In this document: positions 9,480 through 22,120 of the stretch, one piece after another
Layout: the number at the start of each line of letters is the position of its first letter
Numbering within the stretch: position 1 is the stretch's first letter
Assembly: GCA_018398765.1 (NCBI GenBank)
Contig: JAHBMJ010001929.1
Coordinates: forward strand, 1 to 24,576
Direction: 5' to 3'
Length of the DNA stretch: 24,576 nt
From: Chromera velia
Taxonomy: Eukaryota; Sar; Chromeraceae
Notes under the pieces: model-generated
The model's database searches: none
The model's input: the letters and a program-made list of their open reading frames with translations, nothing else
Told to the model about the DNA's origin: nothing
Translations under genes and position numbers: made by a program

Positions 9480-9724
9480 TATTGCATGCTGCGCAAGCTT
9501 CGCGCGCGCTTGTTCCCCCCCCCAGGCATTTTTTGTTCCCCAGCCCGCATTATGACCGACTCAGACCGAGGTGGGATTCTATGACCAATCGCGCGCTGCT
9601 CGTACGCCACCAGCCCCCATGCAGCGTGGGGCTGGGGCCCCACACACCACACGGCTGGCGGCAGCCAACCAACTGTTACCGACACGGCCTAACCAGTTCA
9701 AGATATGACCTGTACGCCACCTGA
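9480..9724. other. GC-rich patch embedded in the AT-rich spacer
   Basis: About 245 bp of GC-rich sequence is sharply bounded on both sides by AT-rich DNA. It contains a perfect GTGGGGC / GCCCCAC stem with a 4-nt loop (9626-9643), and GTACGCCACC occurs at 9602-9611 and again at about 9712-9721. No tRNA A or B box is visible. It may be a structured RNA, an insertion or a remnant of a gene end; none of these is established. Confidence 0.35.
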
Positions 9725-10800
9725 TCCTAAGCTATCCTGAGCCCCACTTTTCCAGCACAATCTGATCATGCATAGGTCACTTATGAAACTTAGGGACGCT
9801 GATCATAAATCTGCTTTTTAAATAAAAAATTATGGTGTTGTTTTTGAAATCTTAAAAAATCGTTTCTGGACTTTACCAAAATTTTATAAATTCTTCTCAA
9901 TGATGCACTTCCGCGGGGCTACATATAGCAATGCACATATATATGCTTAAAAAAATATAATTCATTATCATTTTAATCTGATTCATTAATTGCCACCATC
10001 ACACGAAATCAGACGTTCACGTAACGCCATCGTAATCAGCATATTTTTAGGCTAGCTTTTAGGCGTCTTACATTTAGTAATAGTGCAAATACCAAATGAG
10101 AAGCGCAACCCGCCTTGCTAGCTGCAAATTTAGCTTATATCAACTACATAATTATAGTAAATTATATTGTCAACCTCATAAGTATAGCCAAACGGTAGAC
10201 GTCTATCCATCGGCCGATATTGATCGCGTTACTATAACATGATGATCAAAGTTACAATTCAAGCAAGTTATACTAGTTTGAAGTTACTTGCTTTTCAATG
10301 CCTACACCAGATCACTACATCTGATAAAAGCTGACTATAGCTAAGTATGAGAAAGCACTATGTCGTCCTTGACTCACCCGATGCAGCAGGAAAACAGGCA
10401 CTGACAGCTCAATTCATTTTGACTGAATTGCATCACTAGAGCACTTCAACATCCCACTAATTCATTCACGCACTCACTCATTCATGCACGCTGCACAGAG
10501 CCAGCCTCTCTCTCTCTGGTGGCTTCCCAGCAGCACACATCTCCCTTCATTCAACTCAGTTGGTCCCCTGCAAGCAGGACAGATCGAAGGAACTTAAACA
10601 TTTTGACCAAACAGCTAGGTTCAAATGAAACAGAACACCCGGCCGGTGCGATCGGGCGACATCACGGAAGGAGGAGGAGAACAGAAGCCTCAGCCTTTAG
10701 TCCTTCACTGGACAAGGAAAGGAGGTGACAGACCAGACAGTGAAACCAGAAAATTGCGTTACTACGGGCATTGAAAAAAACAGACAGCCAACAGACGAGC

Positions 10801-10832
10801 CTCCCTCTCTCTCTCTCTCTCTCTCTCCCTGC

Positions 10833-10892
<60 letters not shown>

Positions 10893-10899
10893 CTCTTTC
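10801..10899. repeat. (CT)n / (GTCT)n compound microsatellite downstream of the large gene
   Basis: CT repeats with embedded GTCT units lie about 200 bp past the stop codon of the minus-strand gene, so they read (GA)n and (CAGA)n in its sense direction. They may fall in its 3' untranslated region. Confidence 0.9.
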
Positions 10900-11094
10900 T
10901 TTTCGGTCTCTTTCGGCAGCATGCTGAAAGATTGGTGCAGAGATGAGGTACTCAATTCCCTCCTAGCCCACCCAGCTTGCCAGCAAACAAAGGAAGCTCA
11001 AGTAATTCTTTCGAGATCCCTTCCCTCCATCCCAACTGAAGGCAGACCGCACCTGATGGTCTTTCTTTCCTTTTTGTATTATTACATCGATACT

Positions 11095-11577
11095 TCAACT
11101 GACCCCGGAAATCAATTCCCTGTAGAAGTCCGTGATCTCTTCTTCTGATGCCTGCATGCACGAAGAAGGGCACAAAGAAAGAACAAGATGACGCAGAAAA
11201 GACAAGAGCGAGCAAGGGGGCTCAGTTAGACACTTCTTCCATTGAGTAGTGTAGATTGACACAAACAAACAAACAAACAAACAAAGAATGGAACCCGAGT
11301 TTGTTTGTTTGGTGACACTCCGCATACCTCCTTTGCCGGTCCTTCTTTTGATCTCGGTTTTTTCCTTCCTTTCTCCCATTCGCTCTCCTCTCACTCACTC
11401 ACATCAAGGTTCCTTCAACATTCTGCCCCCCACCCGACGCACGCACGCACCCACCTCTCTTGCCCTACGAGGGTCCAATTCCAGCAGGTCCGCGTTTTGC
11501 ACGACTGCCTCTCTCATCGCATCGGGAGGGGGGAGGTCCTCTGTCTCCAGGGACGCCGCGGCGTTCTCGAGGACGTC
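11095..11577 (-). CDS. Exons 24-25 of the large gene: C-terminus
   Basis: Exon 24 (11577-11455, 41 codons) is helical and acidic ([30 protein letters not shown]) and ends at a GTGGGTGCGTGCG donor. Exon 25 (11151-11095) adds 18 residues ending in [13 protein letters not shown] and then TGA. Both are in phase 0. The intron between them contains a (CAAA)n repeat. Confidence 0.75.
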
Positions 11578-14500
11578 CTGGAAGGAAATCAGTGCAATCA
11601 AATCAAATCAAACAGTGAGGGTCGAGTGCAGAGATAGAGAGACCATATGTTTCTTCTTCTCCCTTCTTTTCTTCATGCACAGACAGAGAGACAGACAGAC
11701 AGACTATACGTTTTTTCTTCTTCTCCCCCCTTTTCTGAGACAGACAGACAGACAGACAGCCATTCACTCAGGTCAAGTGCTTTCTTGCGCGCTCGCAAGT
11801 GCGTTTCCGAGAAAGCATATCTTTCGAGTTGGTGGCAGAAAAGATTCGGCCCATGGCACGAATGACGTACAGAGACAGGCGAATCAGACTGATTTCCCCT
11901 TTGTACCGCCGCTCTTTTTTCTCCCGCGGTGACGCCGTCTGACTGCTCACCAGAAACTTGTCTCGCAACATTTCTTGACCAATACATTCACTCATGAGGC
12001 AGCTGTATGATTTAATTCTGAATACATTCATTATTCTGAAAATCAACCCACGGATAATGTCTTGACACATGCAATCACCCATGAGGCACCATTCTGTCTT
12101 TATCTTCTTCCCAACCTGACAGACCAACCGACCGACCATCAGTTGCTCATCTGGCATGTCCTCGAAAGTGTCCATCGTGACCTTCTCTCCCCCCCCTCTG
12201 GCCATCATCTCCTGGAGGAACGGCAAGTTCTCCCGACAGAGCTCCAACAGTTCCTCCCTGTCCATAGAGCTCAGAGGGTCTGCCTCTTCTTCCTCCAGGC
12301 TCATCTGATGATGACCATCTTCCTCCTCCTCATCGGCCCGTCCAGACCTCACGGACTGCCCCCCTTGAGCCGCCACTGCCAGATCCACACCCGCTCCTGA
12401 TAACCTCTCCGCAGAGATCCTGCAGCAGCGCAGCAACAGAAAAGCGCCAGAGAGCTGACATACACACATGCGCACAGGAACGTGTGAATCTTTCTTCCTT
12501 TACATCCAAGTCCAGTGAGTATTTGACATCTGGAGATGCGAAACAGAGGCTCCATCGGGCACAAAGGGGGCAGAGACGGGCAAAGAAAGCTGCATCAGTT
12601 GTGCATTAACAAGTGAGAGAGATAGAAACAAACGCTGCTGACCGTGCCAACGGGGATGCCCACTCTGGGCTCGGTTTGTCCTCTTCCTCCTCTTCCTCTT
12701 TTTCTTCCTTGTCCTCATCCTCATCCTCCCCCTCTTCCTCAAACAGCTCCGTCCTCCAGTCAGGCTCCTCATTTTTGGATTTTTCCTCTTCCGCCGCGAT
12801 GTTGCCTTCCTCTTCCTCTTCCTCTTCTTCCTCTTCCTCTTCCTCTTCTTCAAATGCCTCCTCGGATCCACCCCCCGTCTCTTCCATGTGACTGCTTCTG
12901 AAAAAAGAGGGCGCGCTGTCTGCGGATCTCGCAGACGCGCTGCCGGATGGTTCTCTGCCTCTCCTCTCGCCTAGTCCCTCCCTCTCCTCAGCTCCCCCCA
13001 AATCCTTGTCCTCCCAACTGCTCGGTTCATCATCCTGAGTTGCGTAAACAGGATCCACCAATGCAGCCAGGAGGGCGTCCCAGACCTCCCCCAACCTTCT
13101 CTTGCTCCATTTGGTCAAGATCTCCTCCTCCATCTCTTGACTCTCTCTCATTCTCTTAGCAGACGACCCAAAGGCCTCCTTTGCCTTCAGATCCAGCAGA
13201 TCTCTGTTGGAGGCAATCACCGAGGCCTTCACGTCTATAGAGGGATTCCAAGCCCTGCACAGAGTGAAAGAGAGAAGGGAGAGAAGAAACAGAACGGGAA
13301 GGGAAAGAAGAGAAGAAGAAAAGAAGAAATTGAGTGGACAGGGTGCCACACACACCCAGACGGGCTGCCACTTCTCTTCACCGTGCGTTCGCATTCCCTT
13401 CTTCCTTCGGCGAGTCTACTTTCCTTTCCGGCCCACGACTCTCTTTTTGAAGGTATCCTTGGCTGGCTGGCTGGCTGGCAGGCACGGCCTCACTCACAAA
13501 AAGGAAGGAAGGATTCTTTCTTTCTTTCACACTTATCTTCTCGCTCAGTTACGCCCCCTCTCTCTCTGAATCTATTGACCCCTCTCCTCCAGACTCCGTA
13601 ACCCCCCTCGCTTGCATTGAGCACCATCGCAAGGCACATGCAGACGAAAACTGCCCCCCCCCCCNNNNNNNNNNNNNNGATTCGCCAACCAACCAAACAC
13701 ACACCTACCGACCTACCGACCGACCTCAGGTTTTGCATGCATTCATCAACGAGGTCGCGAAGTTTGTCGTCGTCGGCCTGCGAGAGAGGCAATTCATATT
13801 CATGGGTGGATTGATGGATAGAGACAGACAGACAGACAGACAGTCAAGGAAGGGGAGTAGACTATCCCGTTGATCGACTGTCGCCCTCTCCCACTGAGAC
13901 AGGGTCCAGTCTCAGGTTAGAAAGAACCAACCCATCGCTCAAGTCGGGGAGCAAGCCTCCAACACACTGACGCGCGCGCTCCGATACGCAGACAAACCCT
14001 CCTCACACGCACGCATCCACGAGAAAAGAAAAAGAAAGGAAACGACTGACTGACAGCTTCAAGGTCCTTCTTTCTCAGTTGAGTTTTCCTCCCGAGGAAT
14101 TGCTGATTCGTCCAAATCACCTCCAGCATGTTCTGCAGAGAAGAGAAGAGAAGATACAAAGAGTCGGTGGAGGAAATACACAAAGAAGTCCAGTGATGAG
14201 CTCAACGATCTTGACGCGGTCACAGAGAGGGAGGGGGGCCTCGGTGATGATGGAGACTTAACATGTCCTTCTCTGCCCTCAACAAGACAGACTCAGTATT
14301 TTGTTTCGCCCAAAGCTGTGGTTCTTCCTCCTTGGTTCTCTCTCGCCGCTTCATCTTTTTCTCTCGTCATTACGCATTTCTTCTGTGTCTCGTTGCCTCT
14401 CACAACACATTCAAAGAGGTCTGAAGGAAACCCGCTGACGAGAGAGAAGCACCCGGAACGAAGAGCCAAGTGAGATAGGATTGTGAACCTAAAGACACCT

Positions 14501-14776
14501 CTACGCACTCACTCAACCGCACAAACAGAAGAACGAAAAAGAACACTTTCCGCGTTATAGAAAGGACCTTTCTGTCCAGGTTCACATTCTTCTTCTTCAT
14601 CTTTCGGGGTTTCCTCTTCAGCCTCTTCTCCAAGCTCAGACGATCGTCCCAAGGCTTCTCGGCGACCTCCGCTTGAAGGTCGAGAACTCCTGCACATGCA
14701 TGAACACACAAACAAACATACAGTCCCTCTTTTTCTTTCCTGCCCTGTCACACACAAAAACATACACATGCACACT

Positions 14777-14817
<41 letters not shown>

Positions 14818-15205
14818 CCTTGCCCGAAACTCACGCGAAGCTTTTGCATTGGACGTTAGGACGTTGAATGAATGAGGGGGTCAGCTGTCAGGTCGGGCAG
14901 GGTACCCTGGTGTGTTGGACTTCCTGTGCATTTCAATCCATCTCCAAGCAAGAACCCCCCCCCAAAAGGTACAGTGCAAACACATGCCAGTGCACCCCAA
15001 ACAGAGACAAGAGAAGAGAAGAGAAGAGAAGAGAAGAGAAGAAAGAGAAGAAGGAGAAAAGCCCCTTCCTTCCTTCCTTCCTTGCAAAAGAAAAGAACGG
15101 ACCTCCAGCATCTGCAGCAACAGCTCTGAGAAGGGCCTCCTGTGCCATCTCCTGTGTCTGCCTCAGCTCAGGAGGCAGCGTTACTCCTCGTATGCTCAGC
15201 TCTTT

Positions 15206-15260
<55 letters not shown>

Positions 15261-18200
15261 AAGAAAGACCAAGCAAGTGGTGAAACAAACGGAATTGGGA
15301 TCTCTCACGTCACGTTACATCTTTCTGCTCTGTGAATGACAGACAGCTCTTCTGCTGGTACACAGAAAGACGCTTACACCGCCGAGAAGACGGAAGGAGA
15401 AAGGTGCAACTGACGGACAAAAGCGCAGGCTTGCAAGCAAGGTGATCCAGAAGTCAACCATAGTCAAAAGAAATGAGGAGTGAAAATACAGACGGACACA
15501 GCCGAAAAAAAGGGACAAGGGCACCTGGCTTTTCGGTCTGTTGTAGAGGGTCACAAACGAGCGGTGTGGAAGAGGAGAAGAGAGAGACGAGAGAGGTCGA
15601 GAGAGAGAGAGGGTAGATGGAGGGTCCGCCTCTCTTCCTTCGAGAGAGAACTCACAAGTACTGCCGGCATGTCCATCTGTGCAATGTCGGCCGAGGACAG
15701 AGCAGGGAAGCGGCGCAGAGGACGTTCGTACTGCGTCCCATCCGACCTGAAGACAGGCAGACAGACAAGCAGATTTTTTTCACACACACACAAACGCAAA
15801 TGAAACAAAGACACGAGTGCGTTGGTTTCCGGTCAAAAGATCCCGATGGATGGATGGATGGATGGATGGATGAATGGGTGGATGGATGAATGGGTGGATG
15901 GATGAATGGGTGGATGGATGGATGGAAAAATGGATGAATGGGTGGATGAATGGATGGATGAACAGGCAGAATCACTCGGTGGGAGGATTCTACACGGGGA
16001 GCGCTTGGAAAAACGCGCCCACTGATACACACAGATAAACACACACAAACACAAAGGGAGAAGAGAAGACAGACAGTGTACGTTGCTTTGATGAGAAATG
16101 AGACAAGCAAGACTGGTGAACACAAAGCGGATTTTGCGACTGACGACCACTCCCTCCCTTGCTCACTCACACACTGACTCGAGGAATCGAGACAATTCTC
16201 TCTCTCGGAGGCCTCCCAGATTTTCGGTCTTCATCCAGCTGCTTCTGTCCTGGAGTTCGTTTGTTCGTTCATCACACAAACAACAGAAGAGGGAGAAAAA
16301 GAGAGATAGAGAGAGAGAGCACAACAAGTCAAGGACAAGCACGCTATGTTTGCGATCAATTTGCAGTGAAATATTCATGAGGAATAACAAAAGTTGCCGA
16401 AATCCACAAGGGAGAAGACCGAAAGACTAGAGAGTCAAAGACAGGCGAAAGAAAATCCACATCTGAAGAAAGGTGGCGAAAGACACAGAAAGGAAAACTA
16501 AAGATCAGTCCTGCACATCCGAGGTGGGAGGAAAAAAAGGTCCACTGCCGCCGCATGAAAAAAGAGGAATCCTGCCTGCCCTCACATCGTGTACACTTCT
16601 TCATCCACGCTCCCCCACGCGCACTCACGCACAGACAGACAAACTGACTGACTGACTGACCCTGCCGCCCCCTCCTCGTTTGAACTCGATGGGAGAGAAT
16701 TCCCACCCGGCAGTCTCCCTCATCTCTGCCTCTTTGTCAGCTACAAACGACGACGAAAGTTCCCCCTTGTCACTTGCAATGAGAAGATCAGCAATGCGTC
16801 TTCTTGCCAGTCGCTCATCTCTCTTGGCCTCGTCTTCTACTTTCTTCTCTGCCTCTTGCACCTTCTCCTGTGTCCACTCGTCGAAGAACTCTCGAAGTTT
16901 CTCCCTCTTCTCCTCCTCGTCCTCCACTCCCTCCAGCGCCTCAGCTGCTCTCGCCTCAAGTTCCGCATATTCTGGGTGCTCCGCTGCGAATCTGCTCTGA
17001 ATCTCTTGCACCTCCTCCTCCGTCTGCGCTCTCTGTCTCTGCCTTCTTTCCTGAATGTCCATCTGCAAATACACACACAGACAGACAGACAGACAGACAT
17101 ACACACAGACGGACAGACAGACAGACAGACAGATAAAGCGGAGGAAAAGGAAAAGGTGGACGCCTCTCGAAAGAAAGGAAAGAAAAGGAAAGAAGATGAC
17201 GACAAAAATGAGTGGGAGAGAGAAGAAAGGAGGACGCTGAGGATGACGGGGAAGGAAAGGGAGGCATGCAAAGGAAAAAATGAAATGCCGACTTCATTGC
17301 CGAGAACGGGGCTACACACTTCTTAGCGGCTGTTCTTGGAAGGATCTCTATCACACTAAACCTCCAATATTTCTTCACTGCATTTGTATCCTCCTACAGA
17401 TGTGAGTTGAAGTCCATAGCAAGTTCGTGTACCTTGACGTGCGTCTGTGTGTCTCCCTTTGCAATAATGCCATCCATCTCGAAGTTTTGCCTGCCAGATC
17501 AAACAAATGGAATTAGTCAGTCAGTCAAGGGCTTTCCGTCTCCTTCCAGTGCATCAGCTGATCGACTGACCTCCTGTAGGGCCTTTTCCGTCTCCTTCGA
17601 ATGGTGTTCTATCGCCTTCTCGAGTGCCCTCTCGACAGACTCGGGGTCGTCCTCGTTGAAAGTCACCACCTCTCCCCTGTCTACAGGGAAAAAGGAGGAA
17701 CCGTCAGACAGGTCCTCTCCACTGACCTGCAGAAGACGGAAGAAAGCGAGCAGCCAAACAGACAGCATGGTAGAGGAAAAGTAGAAACGAACACTTTTTG
17801 TAAGTGTGCAGCTCGTGAAGGAGGAATCTTGCTGCAGCGTGAAAACTCCCTTATTTTTCTTTTGTGGAGCCTGAAGAGTCTGCAAACACTCCTGTCTCCT
17901 CTGTGGTGTCGCATGGTCCAATCAAGTGCAACGGGATCAACCAATCTACGCACACAAACACGACAGGATAAGCAACCGGCAAAGGAAGAGGGGGACTGCG
18001 AGTGTCATACCACATCCATCCAAGTACATTTTTCTTCCAGCCCTCCTGCAAACCCATTCCAGACATTGCGAGTACTGTGTCCAGTCACTCTCACGCACAC
18101 ACCCCTCCCTACTTCCCTGACAGAACGACCGACCGACCTCAGTTCTGACGAATCTCTCCAGTGCCGGCTGCTCCTCTTCCTCCAGATCCTTCTCGAGGGT

Positions 18201-20100
18201 CTCCTCTGTCAGCTGCGTCACGTCCTTAGGGTCGTACTCCAGGACTTCCTTCTCCCCTAGGATCTTCGCCTCCTCCGCTGCAGTCAGTGGGGGGCGGGGG
18301 CAGTCGCAGTGACAGCAAACCAGCCGACAGACAGACACGGCACGGGACGAGAGATAAGGGAGAAGCAAGCAAGGCAGTGAGGGAATCAAATGAATGAATG
18401 AATGAATGAATGAATGAGTGAGTGAATGACTGACTAAGCCGGTGGAGCCGAGCTCCTGGCAGTCCATATCATGCATGTCTTTGATTGAACCTACCTCTGA
18501 AGCGAGAGACTGTAGGCCAAAGCAAGACTCACTCAACAACCAAAGCAAGAAAAATATTTCTTTTTTGATTTGTTTGTGCAACCAAGGAGGAAGGGGGGCC
18601 CTTTCTTTGATGGAGACATCAATCAATCCAGTGAGGGATGGATGAACGGATAGAGGAGTGCTTCGGACATTCTTGTCCCGACAGTTAACTCGTTTTACGT
18701 AAAATTTCCCCGCCATCAGACAATCAAACAAACAGGCCGAAGAAGAGAAAGAGAAGAAGCAAAGCGAGACAGAACCTGAAATTCCCTCAGAAGAAGGTAC
18801 GGAGACGCTGGAGAGACACAGAAAAAGACACAGACAGAAAAGAGAGAAGAACCGGTTCTTCTGCAATTGTGCCCCCCCTACCCCCCCTTCTCTCTAGTAC
18901 TGGGGCTGACTGTCTCTCTGGGCCTCCGCTAGCCGTTTCGCCTTCTGCCTCTTTTCGCCCTCTGCCTTTTCGGCTTCATCCAAGAAGCTAGTGGTCTTGT
19001 CCCCGGCTGCACACACACGCACGCACGCACGCACACACACACACACACACACACTCACTTACTTTTGCAGATTTGCAGTCACATGCAGAGAGAGGGGAGA
19101 CATCGAAAAGCAAACAAAACACGCACGCATGCGCACGCACACACACGCAGAGAGAGAGGGGGGGAAGGGGGGCGGAGGGAGAGAGAGGGAGAGAAAGACT
19201 AAAAAATTGCGAAGAACACTGAAAGATGCAGAAGGCAAAGTGTCTTCTTTCTCTGCCTCAATTCTCCGCTTATATTGTGTTAATACTAGCAGTTTTGGGG
19301 CCTCGACCGAAAAAATACGGCCGCCAAATTTGGTATTTTAGGCTACAATATTGCAACGCTCAATGTGAGACGGGCCTACTGAAAGTTTTCTTTTCTCCCT
19401 TTTTCTTCCACAGACGGACACACAGGCAGGGAGATAGACCTACAGACCTACATACCCACAGACCGACCTGTCTTCTGCTGTAGCGCCATCCAGTCGAGAG
19501 AGTCTGAAGGGTTCCCTGAGTCTCTGTCTGACCATGGCATGCCGTACTTCTCGTCCCAGTCGTCCTTCTCGGGAGGCAGGTCGCCTGAGAGGAGGGCGTA
19601 CTTCTTTTCGACCAACTCATCGTCAGACTTTTGCTTCATTTCCTCTCTCGTCTCCACATACAGATCCTCCAGCCCTCCTTTCACCCTATGATTGTATCTG
19701 CGCACATGAACGGAAACGGCAGACGCAGCAAATGCCCAAATTAGAGCAGAGGCAGGAAGGAAATCGGGTGTCCCACAGAGAGGTTTTAGGCACAAGGCCT
19801 GCAGGGAGTCCTTCGGTCCCTTTGGAAGTCGATTTCTCTTTTTGAAATGATCAGAGAGGACGGCACAGATCGAGGTGCGGTGTACCATTCAGCGCCACAG
19901 AGGTCTCTTGCGCCCATAGTAGAGACAGACAGGATCAACGGATAGGAAGAGACAGAAAGAGATTAGTAGAGAGAAAGGGGGGGAAGGGGGGGTGGGCGCA
20001 CTTATCATTGAGACCACGGGCATGTGCGCGGATGGCCACAACGAGCTCCTCGTACTTCCCCTGCATTCATCGATCCATCCATCCATCCATCCATATGGAC

Positions 20101-20158
<58 letters not shown>

Positions 20159-22078
20159 CGCACGCGTGCAGACAATCAATGCGGATTCTCTTTTTTGGTT
20201 TGGGCTTTGGTAGGAATGTAAATCAGCAGCGAGGCGGTTTTTTTGTGCGTTCAGGGTGGGATCCAGACATACAGAGGCAGCAACTCGCGCAGATGAATAG
20301 ACAAAAAAAGAGAAGGGCAGATGGATGGGTGCAATCTCTCATGTTAACAAAGAAAGCCTATTTCCTTCCTTCCTTATGTCTGTCTCCTCTTATGGTCTCT
20401 TCTCTTCGCTTCTCCTTTCACCTGTCTCGGCATCTTGTGCGTGTACTGGTCACCAAAAGAAAAAACACAAATACCCAGACGTATTTGTGCGACACACAAT
20501 GAAACGGCGCGAGTCGACTGTGCTTCCTCATTTCTCCCTCCGCATGCTGTCAAGAAAAAAAGAGAGAAACATTGAAGCAGAAGGAAATTCTTCGACGACG
20601 ACGACGACGACACACAAAAAAGGCAGGGGGCCACTTCTAACCCTCATTCCTGTCCTGACATTACAATAGCATGCGGCTCGTCTTGCATGTACCTTTCACG
20701 AGCACCACAACACAGCACAAAACGGAAAAAAGGAACGGACTCAACTGACCACATCCCCTCCTGCTTCGTACTCTTTGATCTTGGCCCTGATTTGCGTCTT
20801 CATTCTCTCAGACAGCCAGGGATTCGACTTCTGCATCATCGTCAACTCCTGGTCGACTTTTTCGTACTGCAGTCAGAAGTCATTTGAGGTGAGCTATTTA
20901 AAGTAATTCTATTGGAGCGAAAGCAAGACAGAAACTGATTACCGACCCGACTGCCGGCAAAACGGGGGAAGGAAGTAGACAGAGGGGGCCAAGTCGGTAT
21001 GCACCTGTCTCACCACACAATGGGATCCGATCGACTATTCATTTCTGTCTACCTGCCTGCCTGCCTGCCACTGTTTGCATGCGAGAGCGACCTCTCAGTG
21101 ACTGAGCGACCGTCAGGCTGACTCATAGATGAACGCCTTTTCGCAGTAGCGCGATGTGAAAGGAATCAGATTGAGATCATTCCTTTGCAAAAGAAAGGCA
21201 AAGAGACTCAAGGAATGAGGGAAAGAAAGACCAGAGACTGACTGACAAATGCCCAATCATCCAATCGTTGTCCCATGGGTTTTTGTTTTTCCATCACCTT
21301 CACGTGCTCCTGTGTCAACTCCGCCTCTCTCTCCTCGTCCTGTCCGCGTCTCCACCCCTTCATGTGCTTGGCCTTCCCGGCGGTCATTGAAGGGTCCAAA
21401 GTTACAAGCACCTGTTCGCACATCCATCCATCCACACACACACACACACACACGTCTGGACAGATGCACACATACCAAAAAGTGTACAGAGAGTCGGACA
21501 GGGAGAAATCCGGCCGCCAGGACGAAGAAAGGTACAGAGGCATCAAATAGGACTTCATTCTTTCCTTTCCATATTTCTTCCCTCCATCTTGTCTCTCCCC
21601 CAACCAAACAACGAAGAAACCAACTGACCCTCTGGCGCTCTCCCTCTTCTGATTCCTCGAAGTCCGACACGTAGCACCTGATTGTCATCCCGGGGGCCAG
21701 GATGAGGTCCTTCCCTTGAATCTTTGCCTGTTCCTTCTTGGGCATCGGCCCCTTCCCCCTCCAGACCCCAATGTTCTTCGGCACGTTTCTCATCGGGAGG
21801 TCTACTTCGACTCTCTCGAGTCTCATCGTCTCGGGGTCTCTTTTCACAACGCGGGCCCGCAATTTCACGAATCGCTGAGTTTTGTCGCCCAGTTTCTGGA
21901 GGTCCTTCTTCATCACTCGGTTCACCGACGCAATCAGCTGCTGTCCGAGCTGTGAAAAAGAAGAAGGAGAGAGAGAAGAGAAGAGAAGAGAAGAGAAGAA
22001 GAGAGGAGTATGGAGAGAAAAGAAACGACCATCGAGGCCCGGCAGACGAACACCATTTTTGTAGAAGGAGACTCTCTC

Positions 22079-22120
<42 letters not shown>

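Larger units (their letters stand above)
8696..11094. other. Second AT-rich spacer between convergent genes
   Basis: This region lies between the stop of the plus-strand gene at 8695 and the stop of the large minus-strand gene at 11095. It is AT-rich from about 9150 to 9460 and 9740 to 10480. It holds a possible coding relic (8848-9143), a GATT repeat (9283-9308), a GC-rich patch (9480-9720) and a CT/GTCT repeat (10801-10899). No other stretch has a convincing frame. The short AAGCAAGT hairpin at 10261-10293 may be chance. Confidence 0.55.

Noticed and set aside
9600-9724. GC-rich hairpin region considered as a tRNA or 5S rRNA gene
   Set aside because: No A box, B box or T-loop motif is present, and the single strong stem does not fit a cloverleaf or the 5S fold.
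10771-11148. Plus-strand ORF of 125 codons overlapping the last exon of the large gene
   Set aside because: Its first half is translation of CT/GTCT repeats, and the rest lies opposite exon 25 and the probable 3' untranslated region; no splice partners were seen.
12613-12891. Plus-strand poly-Ser/Pro ORFs
   Set aside because: They are antisense shadows of the Glu/Asp-rich exon 22, whose phase matches both neighbouring exons.
14171-14262. Exon-like minus-strand stretch encoding [20 protein letters not shown]
   Set aside because: The composition looks protein-like, but no acceptor/donor pair gives phases compatible with exons 19 and 20; those two join directly in phase 0.
15845-15961. Regularly spaced GGAT repeat considered as a CRISPR-like array
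   Set aside because: The units are contiguous 4- and 12-base repeats with no unique spacers, and the sequence is clearly eukaryotic and intronic.
18018-18050. Possible micro-exon (EGWKKN) between exons 12 and 13
   Set aside because: The acceptor is good, but the only in-phase donor leaves an 18-nt exon; exons 12 and 13 already join in phase 0 without it.
17946-18866. Minus-strand ORF of 306 codons whose start resembles a signal peptide
   Set aside because: It begins with TTG rather than ATG, and most of it is hydrophobic or repeat translation from an intron. Only the part at 18277-18138 fits as an exon, and that joins exon 11 in phase.
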